Source of the DNA: Canna indica
Taxonomy: Eukaryota > Streptophyta > Magnoliopsida > Zingiberales > Cannaceae
Assembly (NCBI GenBank): GCA_034359265.1
Contig: CP136893.1
Location: 25,490,001 to 25,554,000 of the forward strand
Direction of reading: 5' to 3'
DNA: 64,000 nucleotides
Each line of letters opens with the position of its first letter. Within the stretch, counting starts at the first letter, position 1. A program made the position numbers and the translations under genes. Under the pieces are notes generated by a model, which saw only the letters and a program-made list of their open reading frames with translations, ran no database searches and was not told where the DNA came from. Of this stretch, positions 46,209 to 58,475 are shown piece by piece.

Positions 46209-46209
<1 letters not shown>
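45356..46209 (-). promoter_or_regulatory. Dof upstream region / possible leader intron
   Basis: Immediately upstream of the Dof ATG. AT-rich, with the acceptor-like TGCAG at about 45362-45366. If that acceptor is used, the transcription start lies further right, near the GA/GGA tract. Confidence 0.4.
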
Positions 46210-46242
<33 letters not shown>

Positions 46243-46274
46243 GAGGAGGAGGAGGAGGAGGAGGAGGAGGAGGA
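46210..46274 (-). repeat. (GA)n(GGA)n tract, CT-rich on the Dof strand
   Basis: About 15 GA units followed by about 12 GGA units. On the Dof sense strand this is a (TCC)n(TC)n pyrimidine tract, about 855 bases upstream of the ATG. CT tracts of this kind are common near plant transcription starts. Confidence 0.9.
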
Positions 46275-47110
46275 ATTTTATATAATTACTTTTTCGTACG
46301 CGACATGGACACGTCATTCTTGCACCTTCTCGCAGCGGAAGCCTCTCCGTCTCACCGTGGACCACCGCCGGGCCCCACTCATCATCGTGGTGGAGCCCAG
46401 CACTCTCCCTTCTTCCAACTCCAATTTCCGTTACAGATCTAAATACAATGACCAATCGCCCCGCGTTTACTCAGAAACAACGCTTTAATCGTCCAAAAAC
46501 AAAGGCCAAGGCCGCCGACTAGGTGGAGGGTGGCGTGTGGTGGTGCAGATGTGCTGTCACTTCGAACCAACAGAGGTCATCACTCATCAGTCATCAACCT
46601 AACGTTGTCATTACATGTCATTAGCATCACCACACCTCTCAAATGTCAGCGCGCGCAAATCACCCTCACCAGTCGCTTCATCCTTATTCTAAATCAAAGA
46701 TCACTCTGCACGTTTCCGTAGGATGACTCGACTGAGTTTGGAAATCTTATGCCTACTACGTGACTCATGATCCTGAGAAGATCAGTATAAAACAATGATA
46801 TATTCAGTGGCGAAACATGGCGATTGATGCCGGAATTAGTGGTGGGGCCGGAAGATGGCCCGGTGCGCGGCGAGGGTGAGAAGAGAATAAAACTGCGACT
46901 GCGCGACGGCCTCGTGGGCCATGCTTGCTTGTTTACTTGCCTCCTTGCCTTTGCGTTGGATGGAAGCAAAGGATCGGGTAGAGAGAGAGACGGCGGCTTT
47001 TCTCGAGCAGCGAGAGGCGCGTGCTTGCGATGGCCACAAGGCGTGACTCAGGGGACGTCACCTGACACTCCTGTCGGGTGCCCGCGGATTCCGATTTCCC
47101 CGTCCGGGTA
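46275..47110. other. GC-rich region upstream of the Dof gene
   Basis: Locally GC-rich (46300-46450, 46500-46560, 46820-47105), unlike the surroundings. Long frames (46824-47111 plus, 46836-47039 minus, 46191-46442 plus) show no domain. It is probably a promoter-proximal island of the Dof gene; an unrecognised small gene cannot be ruled out. Confidence 0.4.
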
Positions 47111-50093
47111 AGCGGAGAGAGAACTAGTAACGGATCAAAATCAAGGACAAATAAATTGTGATAGATCGTTTTTAAATCATACAAGTAGTATAAGCCGGAT
47201 AATAGTGATGACATTTTTCAGACTGCAATAAGTTGCTACTAGAAAGGAAACTCATTCTTGATGCTAGAAGCTCATGTTATTCGGGAAGCACTTTGATTGA
47301 CTGACAACAACACTCTTCTCTCATTTGTGATAGAAATCGACTTGAAAATTTTGGTGGATATCCTTAACTTAAATTCGTAATCCTCGTGGGTTGTCTTCGC
47401 ACTTGTACCTGATATTCGACCGTTAAGCTCCAATTATAATCTGATCGATTTCTTCTTTTATTTTTGAGAAGTTAACAAAACTATTTATTGGGCAGTAAAT
47501 CGGACACGACTTTATATAAGGATGATTGGATTTAGTCCTCCATCCATCCACCCAAGTTAGAATATATTTTCTATGCTGATATTCTTGTGCCAAGCTTTCG
47601 TTGACTTTAATTTAAGTTTAATTTTATGGTTAAAAAAAATTGAGGACAAAACAGACAAATAACCAACGAGGCTTTCGTTTGCATTAATCTTACGTCAACG
47701 AGTACGTACTTGACGCAGAATTAATGCTAGCTGCTTTGATGGTACTGATTCTCTAAGCACTGCAATTAGATTTTTTCCACCGTTAAGATCTAAGAATAAG
47801 TAGTTGGATCAGCTGTCAGCTCATGTTCATCGCGAAGATACTTCCATATCTGTGCATACTTAGCTTTCTTCGAAGCGATGTCTGCACTGATCGAACTGAA
47901 GAAGCATAGTGTAGTTTACTTTATGGTACAAGATTTATTTGTCACAGTAAGTATGATAGTCCAAGGGGTTTTACTAACAATTTTTTTTGTTTTTTATCAT
48001 GGTTTTACTAACAAATAGAATCTAAAATTAAACATAGTAATCAGAAAAGAATTTAAAGATAACTTCCGTATATATACAGTATAGATACAGATATGATTAT
48101 CTTAGAATTTGAAGAGTTAAAGGAGCTCTCTTTTCTGAAGAGATTATGGACAAAGATGACGTATAAGGCCCAAATCTATCCGCCTCAAAAGAAAAACAAT
48201 ATACCAATTTTAAAAAGGTCCAATTCATCCGATAATACCCATGTGTTTAAAAATACGCAAGTAATTAACCAAAAAAAAGTTCAGTTTTTCACATCATTAT
48301 TAATTCAATTGAATTATAGAGTTTGCAAAGAGAGATGTGGTTGCTCTGAAAAGTAAGGTGGCTCGTTTATTCTGTAGGATAGGTCGAGTTTTAGTCGGAT
48401 AAAAATTTAGTTGAAATTAATTAAAATATTTTTTTTTCAAATAATTCTATATCATATTTTGTATTTGTTTAGATCTCAAATAAAAGGATTGAATAAATCT
48501 TATGTTTTTTATGGTTTTGAGTCAGATATTAATATATCTTAATACCTATGTTTTATTTTATCAACTTTCCTATTTAAATATTATGAAAGTAAGTTTAAAT
48601 AATTAATTTTAACATAATTATATGAAATTTTAACAAGATATTTTTTAATAATTGAATTAAAATTTTTTATCACAAATATAAATTGACGAAGAACACAAAA
48701 ATACTATATTCTCAATAAAATGACGAGTGACTTTTCATAATAGGAAAAATAATTTTAAATTTATTTTAATATAAGATATCCTTTATTTTAAAATAAAAAT
48801 CAAATTTTGATTATTATTTTTTTGGAAAAAAATATATGTTTTTCTTCAATTTCCAATTGTTCCCACGATTTCAGTCCCCCTCTCCCACTTGGAGATATTT
48901 ATATCACACTCTATCTGAAGTTAAATCTTGTTATATTCTTTTTTTTTTTGAAATGCTCAATATAAGCATCTGAAGTTAAATCTTGTTGTATCCTCTTTTT
49001 TTGAAGTGCCCAACATAAACAACGGATATAATTTTTCAAATGGATCTTATCTAACCTCAAAATCCAAGGAAACAAACATGCACATAAAATCCTAAAATAT
49101 TGTTCATTATACAAGGATGAGATAAAATGAAGTTAACAATTTGCAATTAATTGCTTCTATGAATCATAAAATAAAATGATATATTTTTCATAATTTTGTT
49201 TTAACTAATTTATTTTAGAAATTATCAAATAAAATTGAACTGAATTTTATTAAAAGTTTAAATGATTAAAACTCAAACTAATTTGAATTAAATCTAAAGC
49301 ACATCAAATTATTTCAAATATTCAATTGAACTAATATTTATAAATTTGTGAAGAAGATGAAATTGATTGAAGTCGAATTAAATATCTATGAAATCACATC
49401 AAATTCAATCTGAAGCTTCAAATTCACATAAATTAAATAAAATATTTTTAATCAATTTTCAGAAATCAAATTATTTTTTACATATACAGAATAATACAAA
49501 TGATAATAATAAAAAATTATTATTTTTTTCTTTCTCTTTCTTTAAAAATAATAAGAAACTAAAAGTTGCTTTATAACATCATAGCCATTACAAAGCATAA
49601 ACGCATAAGACACATTACAAGACGTACACAGACATGAAAGAAAGCACATTAAGCACTATAACAAAGGATCAAATTCAAGACCTAAGGCAACATATCCAAA
49701 TGCTACTATCATTTGAGTACAAGTGGATTCATAAATGATAATCAAATTAAAATCATGCTTTACTGAATATTTAAATAATACTTTTTGTATTTATTTAGTT
49801 GATATAATATACAAATATCCTGAAGTTAATATAAAAGTTGGCTCCTCGATCTAAAATATTTCATCTTACTTTAAAATGCACCCCCAAATACAAATGATAA
49901 TCATTGTACTTGAAAAAATTGCTTTAAAAATATTTTTTTTTGCAAAATAAATTGTGAAACAAATAAAGCCCTGATCTAATCTACATTGGAAGATATATAA
50001 TCCCTAAAAAAAAAGTCTACATTGGATGATAAGATGTGAGAAAAAAGACGAATAATTGGACGACAACTAATGTAGATGATAGTTATTTAGAAT
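47111..50093. other. AT-rich intergenic sequence
   Basis: No gene seen. A diverged tandem pair of about 55 bp (CTGAAGTTAAATCTTGTT...) lies at 48913-49022. The remainder is very AT-rich with homopolymer runs. Confidence 0.5.
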
Positions 50094-50171
50094 CACTACA
50101 AAATAACAAACCATCAGCGATAATATATAATTATGGCCATCAAAATCTTTGTTGATGGAATATATCATCGG

Positions 50172-51330
50172 TGATGACATGTTTATTTTTCATCATTTGT
50201 TGTTTATTCTCATGCTAAATTCGAATTAAATACTTTCTAAAATGTGTTTATTGTTATGTTTAATATTTAGGCAACAAAGTATGAAAAAAAATTATAAAAA
50301 AAACTCCTTGCACGTTTTTGAAAGCTGGAAATTGAAAAGCAAGCTGGATTTGGTCGTCATGTCTTAGACGTGCCAACACCTTAGCGAAGATACATGTGGC
50401 AGAATAAAAAAATACTAATTTCAGTGATGAAAATTTATTTCTAGTTTCCCATACGAATTTGGACTCTCATTTTGTGTCTAAAATATTAAGCCAAAATATT
50501 TGGTTGTTAGTTTATTACTATGTATGGTTGATTTGATTTTTATTTCTATGTTAGTTAGGTTTGGAATTCTCCTATAAGAGAAGAAAAGTTGTAATGAACA
50601 AGAGCAGTTTTAGCTTTAGTTTTTAGGCCGGCAGTTCTTAGCTTTAGCCTTCTTTTAGTTTTGCTCTTAGAATTAAGTTTAGATTCAACAGTAATTTTTG
50701 AAGAATGAAATTGTTTGTGTTTGCGATGTGTGGCTAATTCACTTCTTTCTAGTTAAAGGACAATTCAACATTTCGGTTCTACGGGTTGTGAGATTCCTCT
50801 ATGCTTAACATCTTTTACTTCCTAGTATTCATTTATTTCATGCAAAAATTATTCTATTATTCTTTTTTAATTGTCGGTCTGTTACCAAATTATTAGAACA
50901 ATAGTCAGTCTTCCGGTATGGTTGTTCCATGCCAGATTTAGAGGCAAATTAGTCGAGGTTGTTGTTCAATCTGTGCTATTGGAATTCGTGAATTAATATG
51001 ACATGTGAGATTGTTGTTCAATTCACATAGTTTATTAAATTGCTAGAAACAAGGAACTCATCCTTGTGTCTATGATCAATCCTACGAATCGAAATCAAGA
51101 ACGTACCTTTAGCTAGACATTCCTCTCATTGATTTCTTCTTAATTTTAATTATTATTTTTAATTATTGTCTTTATTTACGTCATTTTGCATCTAATCAAA
51201 ACCCCCCCTTTTAATTCCTGGTTTTGAAAGAATTTAAAACTAACCAGTCTCTGTGGGTTCGACCCTACTTGTCACGACTATAAAATCTCAAGTAGTAGAT
51301 ATTTATTTTTGATGAATTCGACACTCATCA
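50172..51330 (+). repeat. Gypsy 5' LTR
   Basis: Near-identical to 55598-56756, with scattered substitutions. It contains a variant of the element-wide ACGTGCC...CCTTAG motif at 50363-50384. Confidence 0.93.
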
Positions 51331-51335
51331 AATGT

Positions 51336-51353
51336 TGGCGCCGTTGCCGAGGA
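51336..51353 (+). other. Gypsy primer binding site (tRNA-Asp)
   Basis: TGGCGCCGTTGCCGAGGA matches the complement of the 3' end of plant tRNA-Asp(GTC) with one mismatch, five bases after the LTR. Confidence 0.9.
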
Positions 51354-51442
51354 CTAGTAATAATCAGTTTTAATTCTTTTGTTAACCATTTTTGACTGTG
51401 CAGAAAAAATTCGGATAGGTTAGACGTGGGCGCGTCTTAACA

Positions 51443-52760
51443 TTGATGGTCAGATCTGATCGCATAGGAGAACTCATATACGATCCTAAGATTGAGAATA
51501 TCACTAGAAGTCTTAGAAAGGTGACCTACCAGCGAGGTAAACACATTTTAGCACCCTCGTCTTCAACAGTAGACGAGACGTGGGCACGCCTTAACTCTGA
51601 GACAGAAGTAGAAATAGAAGCAAGGATGGTTGAGAACAATTTGACTTTGTGCAAACTAACTGTTGTATCTTTTAACCAACCATCATTATGCATCACTTAC
51701 CCAGAATTAGAGGTAAACTTTGAATTAAAATCTAGACTAATACATCTCTTACCTATTTTTCGAGGACTTGAAAGTGAAAACCCTCACAAGCATTTAAAGG
51801 AATTTCACGTTGTATGCTCAACAATGAAACCACACGGGATATCCGATGAGCAAATCAAACTACGAGTCTTTCCTTTTTCCTAAGCAGATGTAGCCAAGGA
51901 GTGGTTGTTCTACCTTCCTCCTTGATCAATCAACACATGGATAGATTTGCTAAGACTATTTTTGGACAAATTCTTTCCAGCCTCACGAGCCGCTGGGTGT
52001 TAAAGACTCGTGACACATTCTGACAAATTCTTTCCAGCCAAGGAGAGAAATCTATGGTGTTAAACAAAAAGACACAGAGACTTTACGTGAATATTGGGAA
52101 AGATTCAAACGATTATGTGCAAGCTGCCCTCAACATGATATTTCTGAATAATTACTGATCCAATATTTCTATGAAGGTTTGCTACCCATGGAAAGGAGGA
52201 TGATGGATGTAGCAAGTGGTGGGGCTATAGTAAACAAAACTGCTCAAGCCACTAGGAAATTAATCTCCGCCTTGGGATCATGGCCGCCAATTCACAACAA
52301 TTTGGGCTTCGACAGGAACCTTCAAGAGGAGTAAATAAGGTAAATGTGTTCTCATTTGAATCAAAAATTACTCATCTAACTACTATGGTTCAGAATTTGG
52401 TTGTAGGAAAGACCTCACAGGTCAAAGTCTGTGGGATTTATGCCGTCGTTGGTCATCTCACCGACATATGCCCTACCCTTCAAGAGGACACACAAGAATA
52501 AGCTAACGCCGTTGGAGGATTCCTAAGTCCTCCGCAAAGGAAACCTGATCCTTATTCAAACACTTACAATCCAGGTTGGAGGAATTATCCAAACTTAAGT
52601 TATGAGACAAGACAACTAAATTTTCAGCAACAAAATTTCCAACAACAAAATTTTCAGCAATTTCAGCACAAACTACCTGTTCCGCCACAACAATTCTCTT
52701 CAAGCTCAGGTACATCTCTTGAAGACATTGTTAAATCACTTGCAATTAGTACACAATAAT
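51443..52760 (+). pseudogene. Gypsy gag (broken)
   Basis: The open part 51443-51883 contains FELKSRLIHLLPIFRGLESE and HKHLKEFHVVCSTMKPHGIS, the hallmark of Athila-type gag. A stop at 51883 is followed by shifted segments to about 52740, including a degraded zinc knuckle (CGIYAVVGHLTDICP; the second Cys is Tyr) and a Gln-rich tail (FQQQNFQQ). A 57-bp local duplication of GACAAATTCTTTCCAGCC (51965 and 52022) lies in the middle. Confidence 0.87.
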
Positions 52761-52947
52761 TTTAACAGGAAACAAAAGCAAGCACACAAGAAACAAAGAC
52801 AAGCATTTAAATCTTGGAGAATCAAATGGGTCAGTTGGCGTCATCCGGAAGCAAACTAGAATCACAAGGCAAGCTACCCTCACAAACTGTCATCAACCTA
52901 AAATAGAATGCTAGCGCAATAACTCTGAGAAGTGGGAAGGAGTTATC

Positions 52948-53064
52948 AGAACCCAATTTGCCAAGACGTGGGCACGCCTTAGAAATAGAACCCAGTCTGC
53001 CAAGATGTGGGCACGCCTTAGAGACAGAACCCAGTATGCCAAGACGTGGGCACGCCTTAGAGAC
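52948..53064 (+). repeat. 39-bp coding repeat, three copies
   Basis: Units start at 52948, 52987 and 53026. Each encodes a 13-residue block of the form EPSLPRCGHALET and contains the 16-19 base motif GACGTGGGCACGCCTTA (GATGTGG in the second). Confidence 0.93.
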
Positions 53065-53125
53065 AAAAATTAAAACTGAAATTACTGCCAACCAGGAACA
53101 AGATGAACCAGAATAGTCGAGAACT

Positions 53126-53893
53126 TTGATGATCAAGTCCCCCTTTCCAGGAAGATTGGCCAAGTCTAAGAAGGAAAATGAAGAAAAATATATTCTTGAA
53201 ACTTTTCACAATGTTGAAATAAATATCCTCTTACTTGACGCCATTAAGCAAATACCTCGATATGCTAAATTTCTCAAGGAACTATGCACCAACAAGAAAA
53301 AGCTGACTGGTAATAAAAAGGTAAGTGTGGGAGAAAATCTTTCCGTTGTACTTCAAAGAAAATTTTCTCCCAAATGCAAAGATCAAGGTATGTTTGCTAT
53401 TTCTTGCAAGATAGGCAATGTTGGTATAAAAAGAGCTATGTATGATTTAGGAGCATCTATAAATATCATGTCATTGTCTATTTATTCATCTTTAAATATT
53501 GGTTCATTGAAAAAGACAGGTGTTGTCATTCAATTAGCTAACAGGTCGATCGTTTACCCCGAAGGGGTGTTAGAGGATGTCTTAGTTCAAGTGAATAATT
53601 TAGTCTTCTCTGTAGATTTCTTTGTGCTTAATATGGAGAAATATACTTCTTCCAACTCATCTGAAATTCTATTTGGGAGACCATTTCTTAGCACAACTAG
53701 GACAAGAATAGATGTGTATGATGACACACTCACTATGAAATTTGATGGGAAAGTCATCAAATTCAATATTTATGATGCCATGAAATTTCCTAGCCAAAAA
53801 CTTTGTGTTAACATTATTAATTTTATTGACATTTCAGCTCATGAAACATTTAATTTGAGTGTTATGAACATGATCGAATATCAATCAGGATAG
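53126..53893 (+). CDS. Gypsy retroviral-type aspartic protease region
   Basis: An open frame of 255 residues. After a basic linker (ILLLDAIKQIPRYAKFLKEL), the pepsin-like fold holds the active-site line MYDLGASINIMSLSIY (Asp-Leu-Gly replaces the usual Asp-Ser/Thr-Gly, as is common in Athila-type copies), then VIQLANRSIVYPEGVLEDVL and ILFGRPFLSTTRTRIDV, the conserved flap and C-terminal loop. It would cleave the gag-pol precursor. The frame ends at a stop where pol should continue into RT. It is probably not functional, because gag is broken and there is no downstream pol. Confidence 0.85.
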   Translation: MMIKSPFPGRLAKSKKENEEKYILETFHNVEINILLLDAIKQIPRYAKFLKELCTNKKKLTGNKKVSVGENLSVVLQRKFSPKCKDQGMFAISCKIGNVGIKRAMYDLGASINIMSLSIYSSLNIGSLKKTGVVIQLANRSIVYPEGVLEDVLVQVNNLVFSVDFFVLNMEKYTSSNSSEILFGRPFLSTTRTRIDVYDDTLTMKFDGKVIKFNIYDAMKFPSQKLCVNIINFIDISAHETFNLSVMNMIEYQSG

Positions 53894-55597
53894 TATTAAA
53901 ATTGATTATGAAAATAATTTGCAGGTTGAAATAAAGGCACTCAAAACCACATAAATTAATGCTTCATGCCTAGAACCATCTATTTCTCGCACTAAGCTTC
54001 TACGGTCTATTGTGCAGACACCCCAATTGGAATTGAGGCCGCTGCCTAGGCATCTAAAATATACAACAGGAGTTACGTGAAACATGACAGTACTGTCTAG
54101 CCTAGGACAATAAACAAGGGTGTTTTTGGAAGGCAACCTAAGTTTTAGGCGTGCCCACGCCTTATTTATTTGTCTTTACTTTTGCATAATTTTTTTTTTC
54201 AATTTCTTTAGATCTATTTTTCTTTTTCTTTTACTTCTGATTTTAATTTCTTTCAATTATCTTTTAGCAAAGATTGAATTCAATACCAATGATAGAGCTT
54301 TGAAAATTCTAAAAGAAAAATGAGACAAAATTTAAAAGTCAGACTTAAATATTAGGCATGACCACGCTTAAAACTCAAGGCAATAGCAAGCGGCCTCTAC
54401 CCCTCCTCGGCTCCTCCACTATATGTTTAGGGAAGTTCTCGTTTTCCCAATCTGCTCTTATTTTGCTTTGAATTTATTTTGAACCACATTAGGGACAATG
54501 TGGATTTTAAGTGTGGGGAGGAATTTATTTTGCATGATACCTATTTTTATTCAAACATCACTTTTCTGAAATTAACTTGCATAAAAATTAAACTTTTAAT
54601 GCTAAAATTTTGTAGCTAGCTGAATTTTTTATGGAAATCACTATTATATTGCTAGCTGCCATTTTTCTTTGGTATTTTCCGTGTTGCACAGTCCTTTTAA
54701 AATCTTGTCCTAGATTTTTTTTTTCAGCTCATACATTTCAATTACTGTCTTGAAAGGTTCATTTATATCCTTGAAAAGCCCAAATCATTGTGTCTTGATG
54801 CCTTAACTGAATTACAATAGGGAGTTGACTTGAACATGACATTTCGTATCTCTCCACACGATATATGACTATCTCTTGATGAACTCTCAAAATTTCAAGA
54901 TACAATAAACTTTGAAACAATCATGTCTGCTTAGTTTTATCTTGCACAGTAGGAATTTTACCTTGTTATGCCTCAAGTTTGAAAAAAAATGTGAAAAAAA
55001 AGAAAAAGAAAAAAGAAAAAGAGAGCATATATCACTACTTTGTTGATCACCAAAGATCATGAGTAGAGCTAGTAGCCACCTAGAATTATGATCAACTAAG
55101 TAATCGGGTGCATGCATCACCAATGTATGTCCTCACGTCAAAAGGTTATATTACATTCTAGGCAAGGAACTTGGATTCAGGGCCAACCGAGTAACTGGAT
55201 TCATGCATCACCAATGTATGTCCTCGCTTCAAAAGATTGAGTAACGATCTAGAAAAATAAAGGTGCTCAGTCAATAAGTTAAGTCTCTTAGTTTTTCGAC
55301 TTGTGGCATTGCTTGGTAGATATTACTTCTGTGCAAGGATTCTTTTTGAAAATTGTATGTGTACTTGAATCTTTTTAGCCTTTGCATCTTGTACTTTGAA
55401 TGTGCATCTAAGCAGTTATGAATCTGTGTGGGGTGATGAGATTTCAATGTGAAAAGTTAACTTACTATTGTCTTTTAGTTTGAGTTATTGCTACTTTATG
55501 ATACGGGCAATGATAGGATGTGATGGATTTTAAAAGAGAGTGATTGTTTTGTGTGAGTTATGCTTGAGGACAAGCATCGTTTAAGTGTGGGGAGAGT
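53894..55597. other. Gypsy 3' internal region, no pol
   Basis: RT, RNase H and integrase are absent. It contains the 3' untranslated part, with GTGTGGGGA purine blocks near 54505-54521 and just before the LTR (55586-55597, probable polypurine tract) and two copies of the GGCGTGCCCACGCC-type motif (54146-54164, 54353-54370). Small frames here have no domain. A near-repeat of CATGCATCACCAATGTATGTCCTC occurs at 55111 and 55203. Confidence 0.6.
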
Positions 55598-56756
55598 TGA
55601 TGATATGTTTATTTTTCATCATTTGTTGCTTATTTTCATGCTAAATTCGAATTAAATACTTCTTAAAATATGTTTATTGTTATGTTTAATATTTAGGCAA
55701 CAAAGTATGGGAAGAAATAAAAAAGAAGTCTCCTTGCACGTTTTTGAAAGCTAGAAATTGAAAAGCAAGCTGGATTTGGTCGTCATGCCTTAGACGTGCC
55801 CACGCCTTAGCAAAGATACATGTGGCAGAATAAAAAATTACCAATTTCAGGGATGGAAATTTATTTCTAGCTTCTCATACGAATTTGGACTCTCCTTTTG
55901 TGTCTAAAATATTAAGCCAAGATATTTGGTTGTTAGTTTATTACTATGTAGGGTTGATTTGATTTTTATTTCTATTTTAGTTAGGTTTGAAATTCTACTA
56001 TAAGAGGAGAAAAATTATAATGAACAAGAGCAATTTTAGCTTTAGTTTTTAGGCTGGCAGTTCTTAGCTTTAGCCTTCTTTTAGTTTTGCTCTTAGAATT
56101 AAGTTTGAATTCAACAATAATTTTTGGAGAATGAAATTGTTTGTGTTTGCGATGTGTGGTTAATTCACTTCTTTCTAACTAAAAGACGATTCGACATTTC
56201 GGTTCTATGGGTTGTGAGATTCCTCCGTGCTTAACATCTTTTACTTCCTAGTATTCATTTATTTCCTGCAAAAATTATTCTATTGTTCCATTTTAATTAT
56301 CGGTCTATTACCAGATTATTAGGACAATATCCAATTTTTCGGTATTGCTGTTCTATGCTAGATTTAGAGGTAAATTAGTCGAGGTTGTTGTTCAATAAGT
56401 GCTAATGGAATTCTTGAATTAATATGACATGTGAGATTGTTGTTCAATTTACATAGTCTATTAAATTGCTAAAAATAACGAACTCATCCTTGTGTCTATG
56501 ATTAATCCTACGAACCGAAATCGAAAACATACTTTTAGCTAGACCTTCATCTCATTGATTTCTTCTTAATTTTAATTATTATTTTTAATTACTGTCTTTA
56601 CTTACGTCATCTTGCATCTAATTAAATCTCCCCTTTTTAATTTCTGATTTTGAAAGAATTTAAAACTAACTAGTCTCTGTGGATTCGACCCTACTTGTCA
56701 CGACTACAAAATCTCAAGAAGTAGGTATTTATTTTTGATGAATTCGACACTCATCA
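55598..56756 (+). repeat. Gypsy 3' LTR
   Basis: Same length as the 5' LTR. It ends CTCATCA, and the CACTA sequence resumes with ACTGGCAACATTTATG. Confidence 0.93.
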
Positions 56757-57084
56757 ACTGGCAACATTTATGATGGCCAAAAAGTCGTTGCTGATGTACA
56801 ATATTATAGATGACAAAACCAACGACACTATGGATGAGCATTATCAACAACAAATGCGATAGTAGTTACACTGTTGTTGATGAGTGATTGTTATCTTGAA
56901 CTATTAGTGACGACTAACATTCACGACGGTATTCAAAAATCATTTAGTGAGGATTAGTTGCTATCGTCTCTATGTCGCAAATGAAACATCATAATATGTC
57001 GTAGATAGTATTCAACGATAGTATCATTGATTCAATCAACGATGGGTATAATCGTCGTTGACAGAACATCATTTTGTAGTGAAT

Positions 57085-58467
57085 TATTCATTGTGCATTA
57101 TATACTACAAATCTACAAACAATCAATTGATCATCGGATGAAATTTTCTCACAAATTAACCCTAAACTTTAATGAAATAGAAAAATTTAAAAAAAAAACT
57201 AAAATCCAAACAGTTTAAGATGATCAATTAGGGCAAGATGATTTCAAGAGAAGTCAAATTCCATAAAATTGATCTTAGGAAAAGGTTAGAAAACATACTT
57301 AATCGATCCAAGTTACGATTCACTTTTAGGAAGTCCATAGAAGTAAGACAGTTAATCACATTGGTTCTTGTTGCGTTAGCAAATTAAATTGGATCATGAT
57401 GAAAAACATCTTGTTGTGACTTATCCTTAGGTTGCCACCTAGAATTTTTCTTGACACCTAGCGTTGCCAAATTAGTCTCTAAGAATCAGCAAGGAGCTAA
57501 CCAATCAAAAAATATACCTAGCTATCTTGGCCACCAAAAAAATATATATATTAACTTATCAATAAAATCAGTTTGTGGAAAAAAAAAAGCGCCCTCCATT
57601 GGCATGAAATTCAATGGGTATCATTAGATTAGAGATAAGTACTAAAGTGAATGAAAATGTTCAAATAGATGCTTTGTTCAACTTCAATTGATTGATCCCA
57701 AATAACTAATTTGTTATCCAATTTTTTTTCATTTTATCATTTTCCATTGTGTAGAAAAATCTAGTATTCTTGAAACACTATGCCTTAGCATTGTGGTCTA
57801 ATAAGGCATTTGAGCCTCATAGCCCAAACCTAACATTTCTCTTAGCCCATCTACCATTGATCAATGAACTCTATAATATACAAACCCTCTTTTTATTTCA
57901 CCATGGCAAAAAATGGGCTTCAGGCCTGCAAATTTTAATGCACTCTCTATTCTACACCTTTTCTAATATATATTCATATTTAAAATATCTTAGACATTAT
58001 CATGACTATGATAATTTCAAAATTAACTGGCCAGGCCTATTTAATCGGAAGCCGATTATACTTTGCAAATCCATTCACTGCTCTTGGGAATATAATTAAA
58101 CATATAATCATATTGAAATCATCAGAACCACTTTTTGCTTTATATATATAGTACATAATTTAATATAATATAAAAGAATAAAAATCTTTGTAATATAAAA
58201 AAAATTAATCAACCCAAAACTTCTGACTTTCTAATTAAGACAGCAAAATAATTAAACATGTAGTTGACATTGATCAATATTAGTAGCCCAAACAATAAGC
58301 TGCATGAACTTCTCAAAGCTTCCTTTTCTATAATTAATATATATTTTGGATAGGTCATTATATGTCAATTAATTTTAGTGCATAAAGTCCAAAAATTTAA
58401 TATCAAAAAAATTTTCAACCTCTTTTTCTTATCTTCTCTCTTCATCCCCACCCACCGCAAGTGGTGC
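57085..58467. other. AT-rich intergenic sequence
   Basis: No gene recognised. The frame at 57770-58099 has no domain. Confidence 0.45.
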
Positions 58468-58475
58468 CTTGTTAG

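Larger units (their letters stand above)
50172..56756 (+). mobile_element. Athila-like Ty3-gypsy element lacking RT and integrase
   Basis: Two LTRs of identical length (1159 bp each: 50172-51330 and 55598-56756), starting TGATGA and ending CTCATCA. The primer site is complementary to tRNA-Asp (51336-51353), with gag from 51443 and a protease ending 53893. The internal region is only 4267 bp and contains no RT, RNase H or integrase, so it is a deleted, non-autonomous copy. The gag type and tRNA-Asp primer are typical of the Athila group. Five-base flanks (ATCGG / ACTGG) are no longer identical. Confidence 0.9.
50094..57081. mobile_element. Non-autonomous CACTA split by a gypsy element
   Basis: Termini are CACTACAAAATAACAAACC (50094) and CATCATTTTGTAGTG (ending 57081), with the exact 3-bp duplication AAT (50091-50093 and 57082-57084). 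Without the gypsy insertion (50172-56756) it is 403 bp. It carries ATCAACGATGG/CCATCAG-type subterminal repeats and no coding sequence. Confidence 0.9.

Noticed and set aside
46824..47111. 95-codon frame in the GC-rich region upstream of Dof
   Set aside because: No domain, and overlapping frames are open on both strands, as expected from GC-rich sequence.
50172..56756. Envelope gene downstream of the gypsy protease
   Set aside because: Some Athila elements carry an env-like frame, but 53894-55597 has only short frames and no membrane or signal segment in a sensible place.
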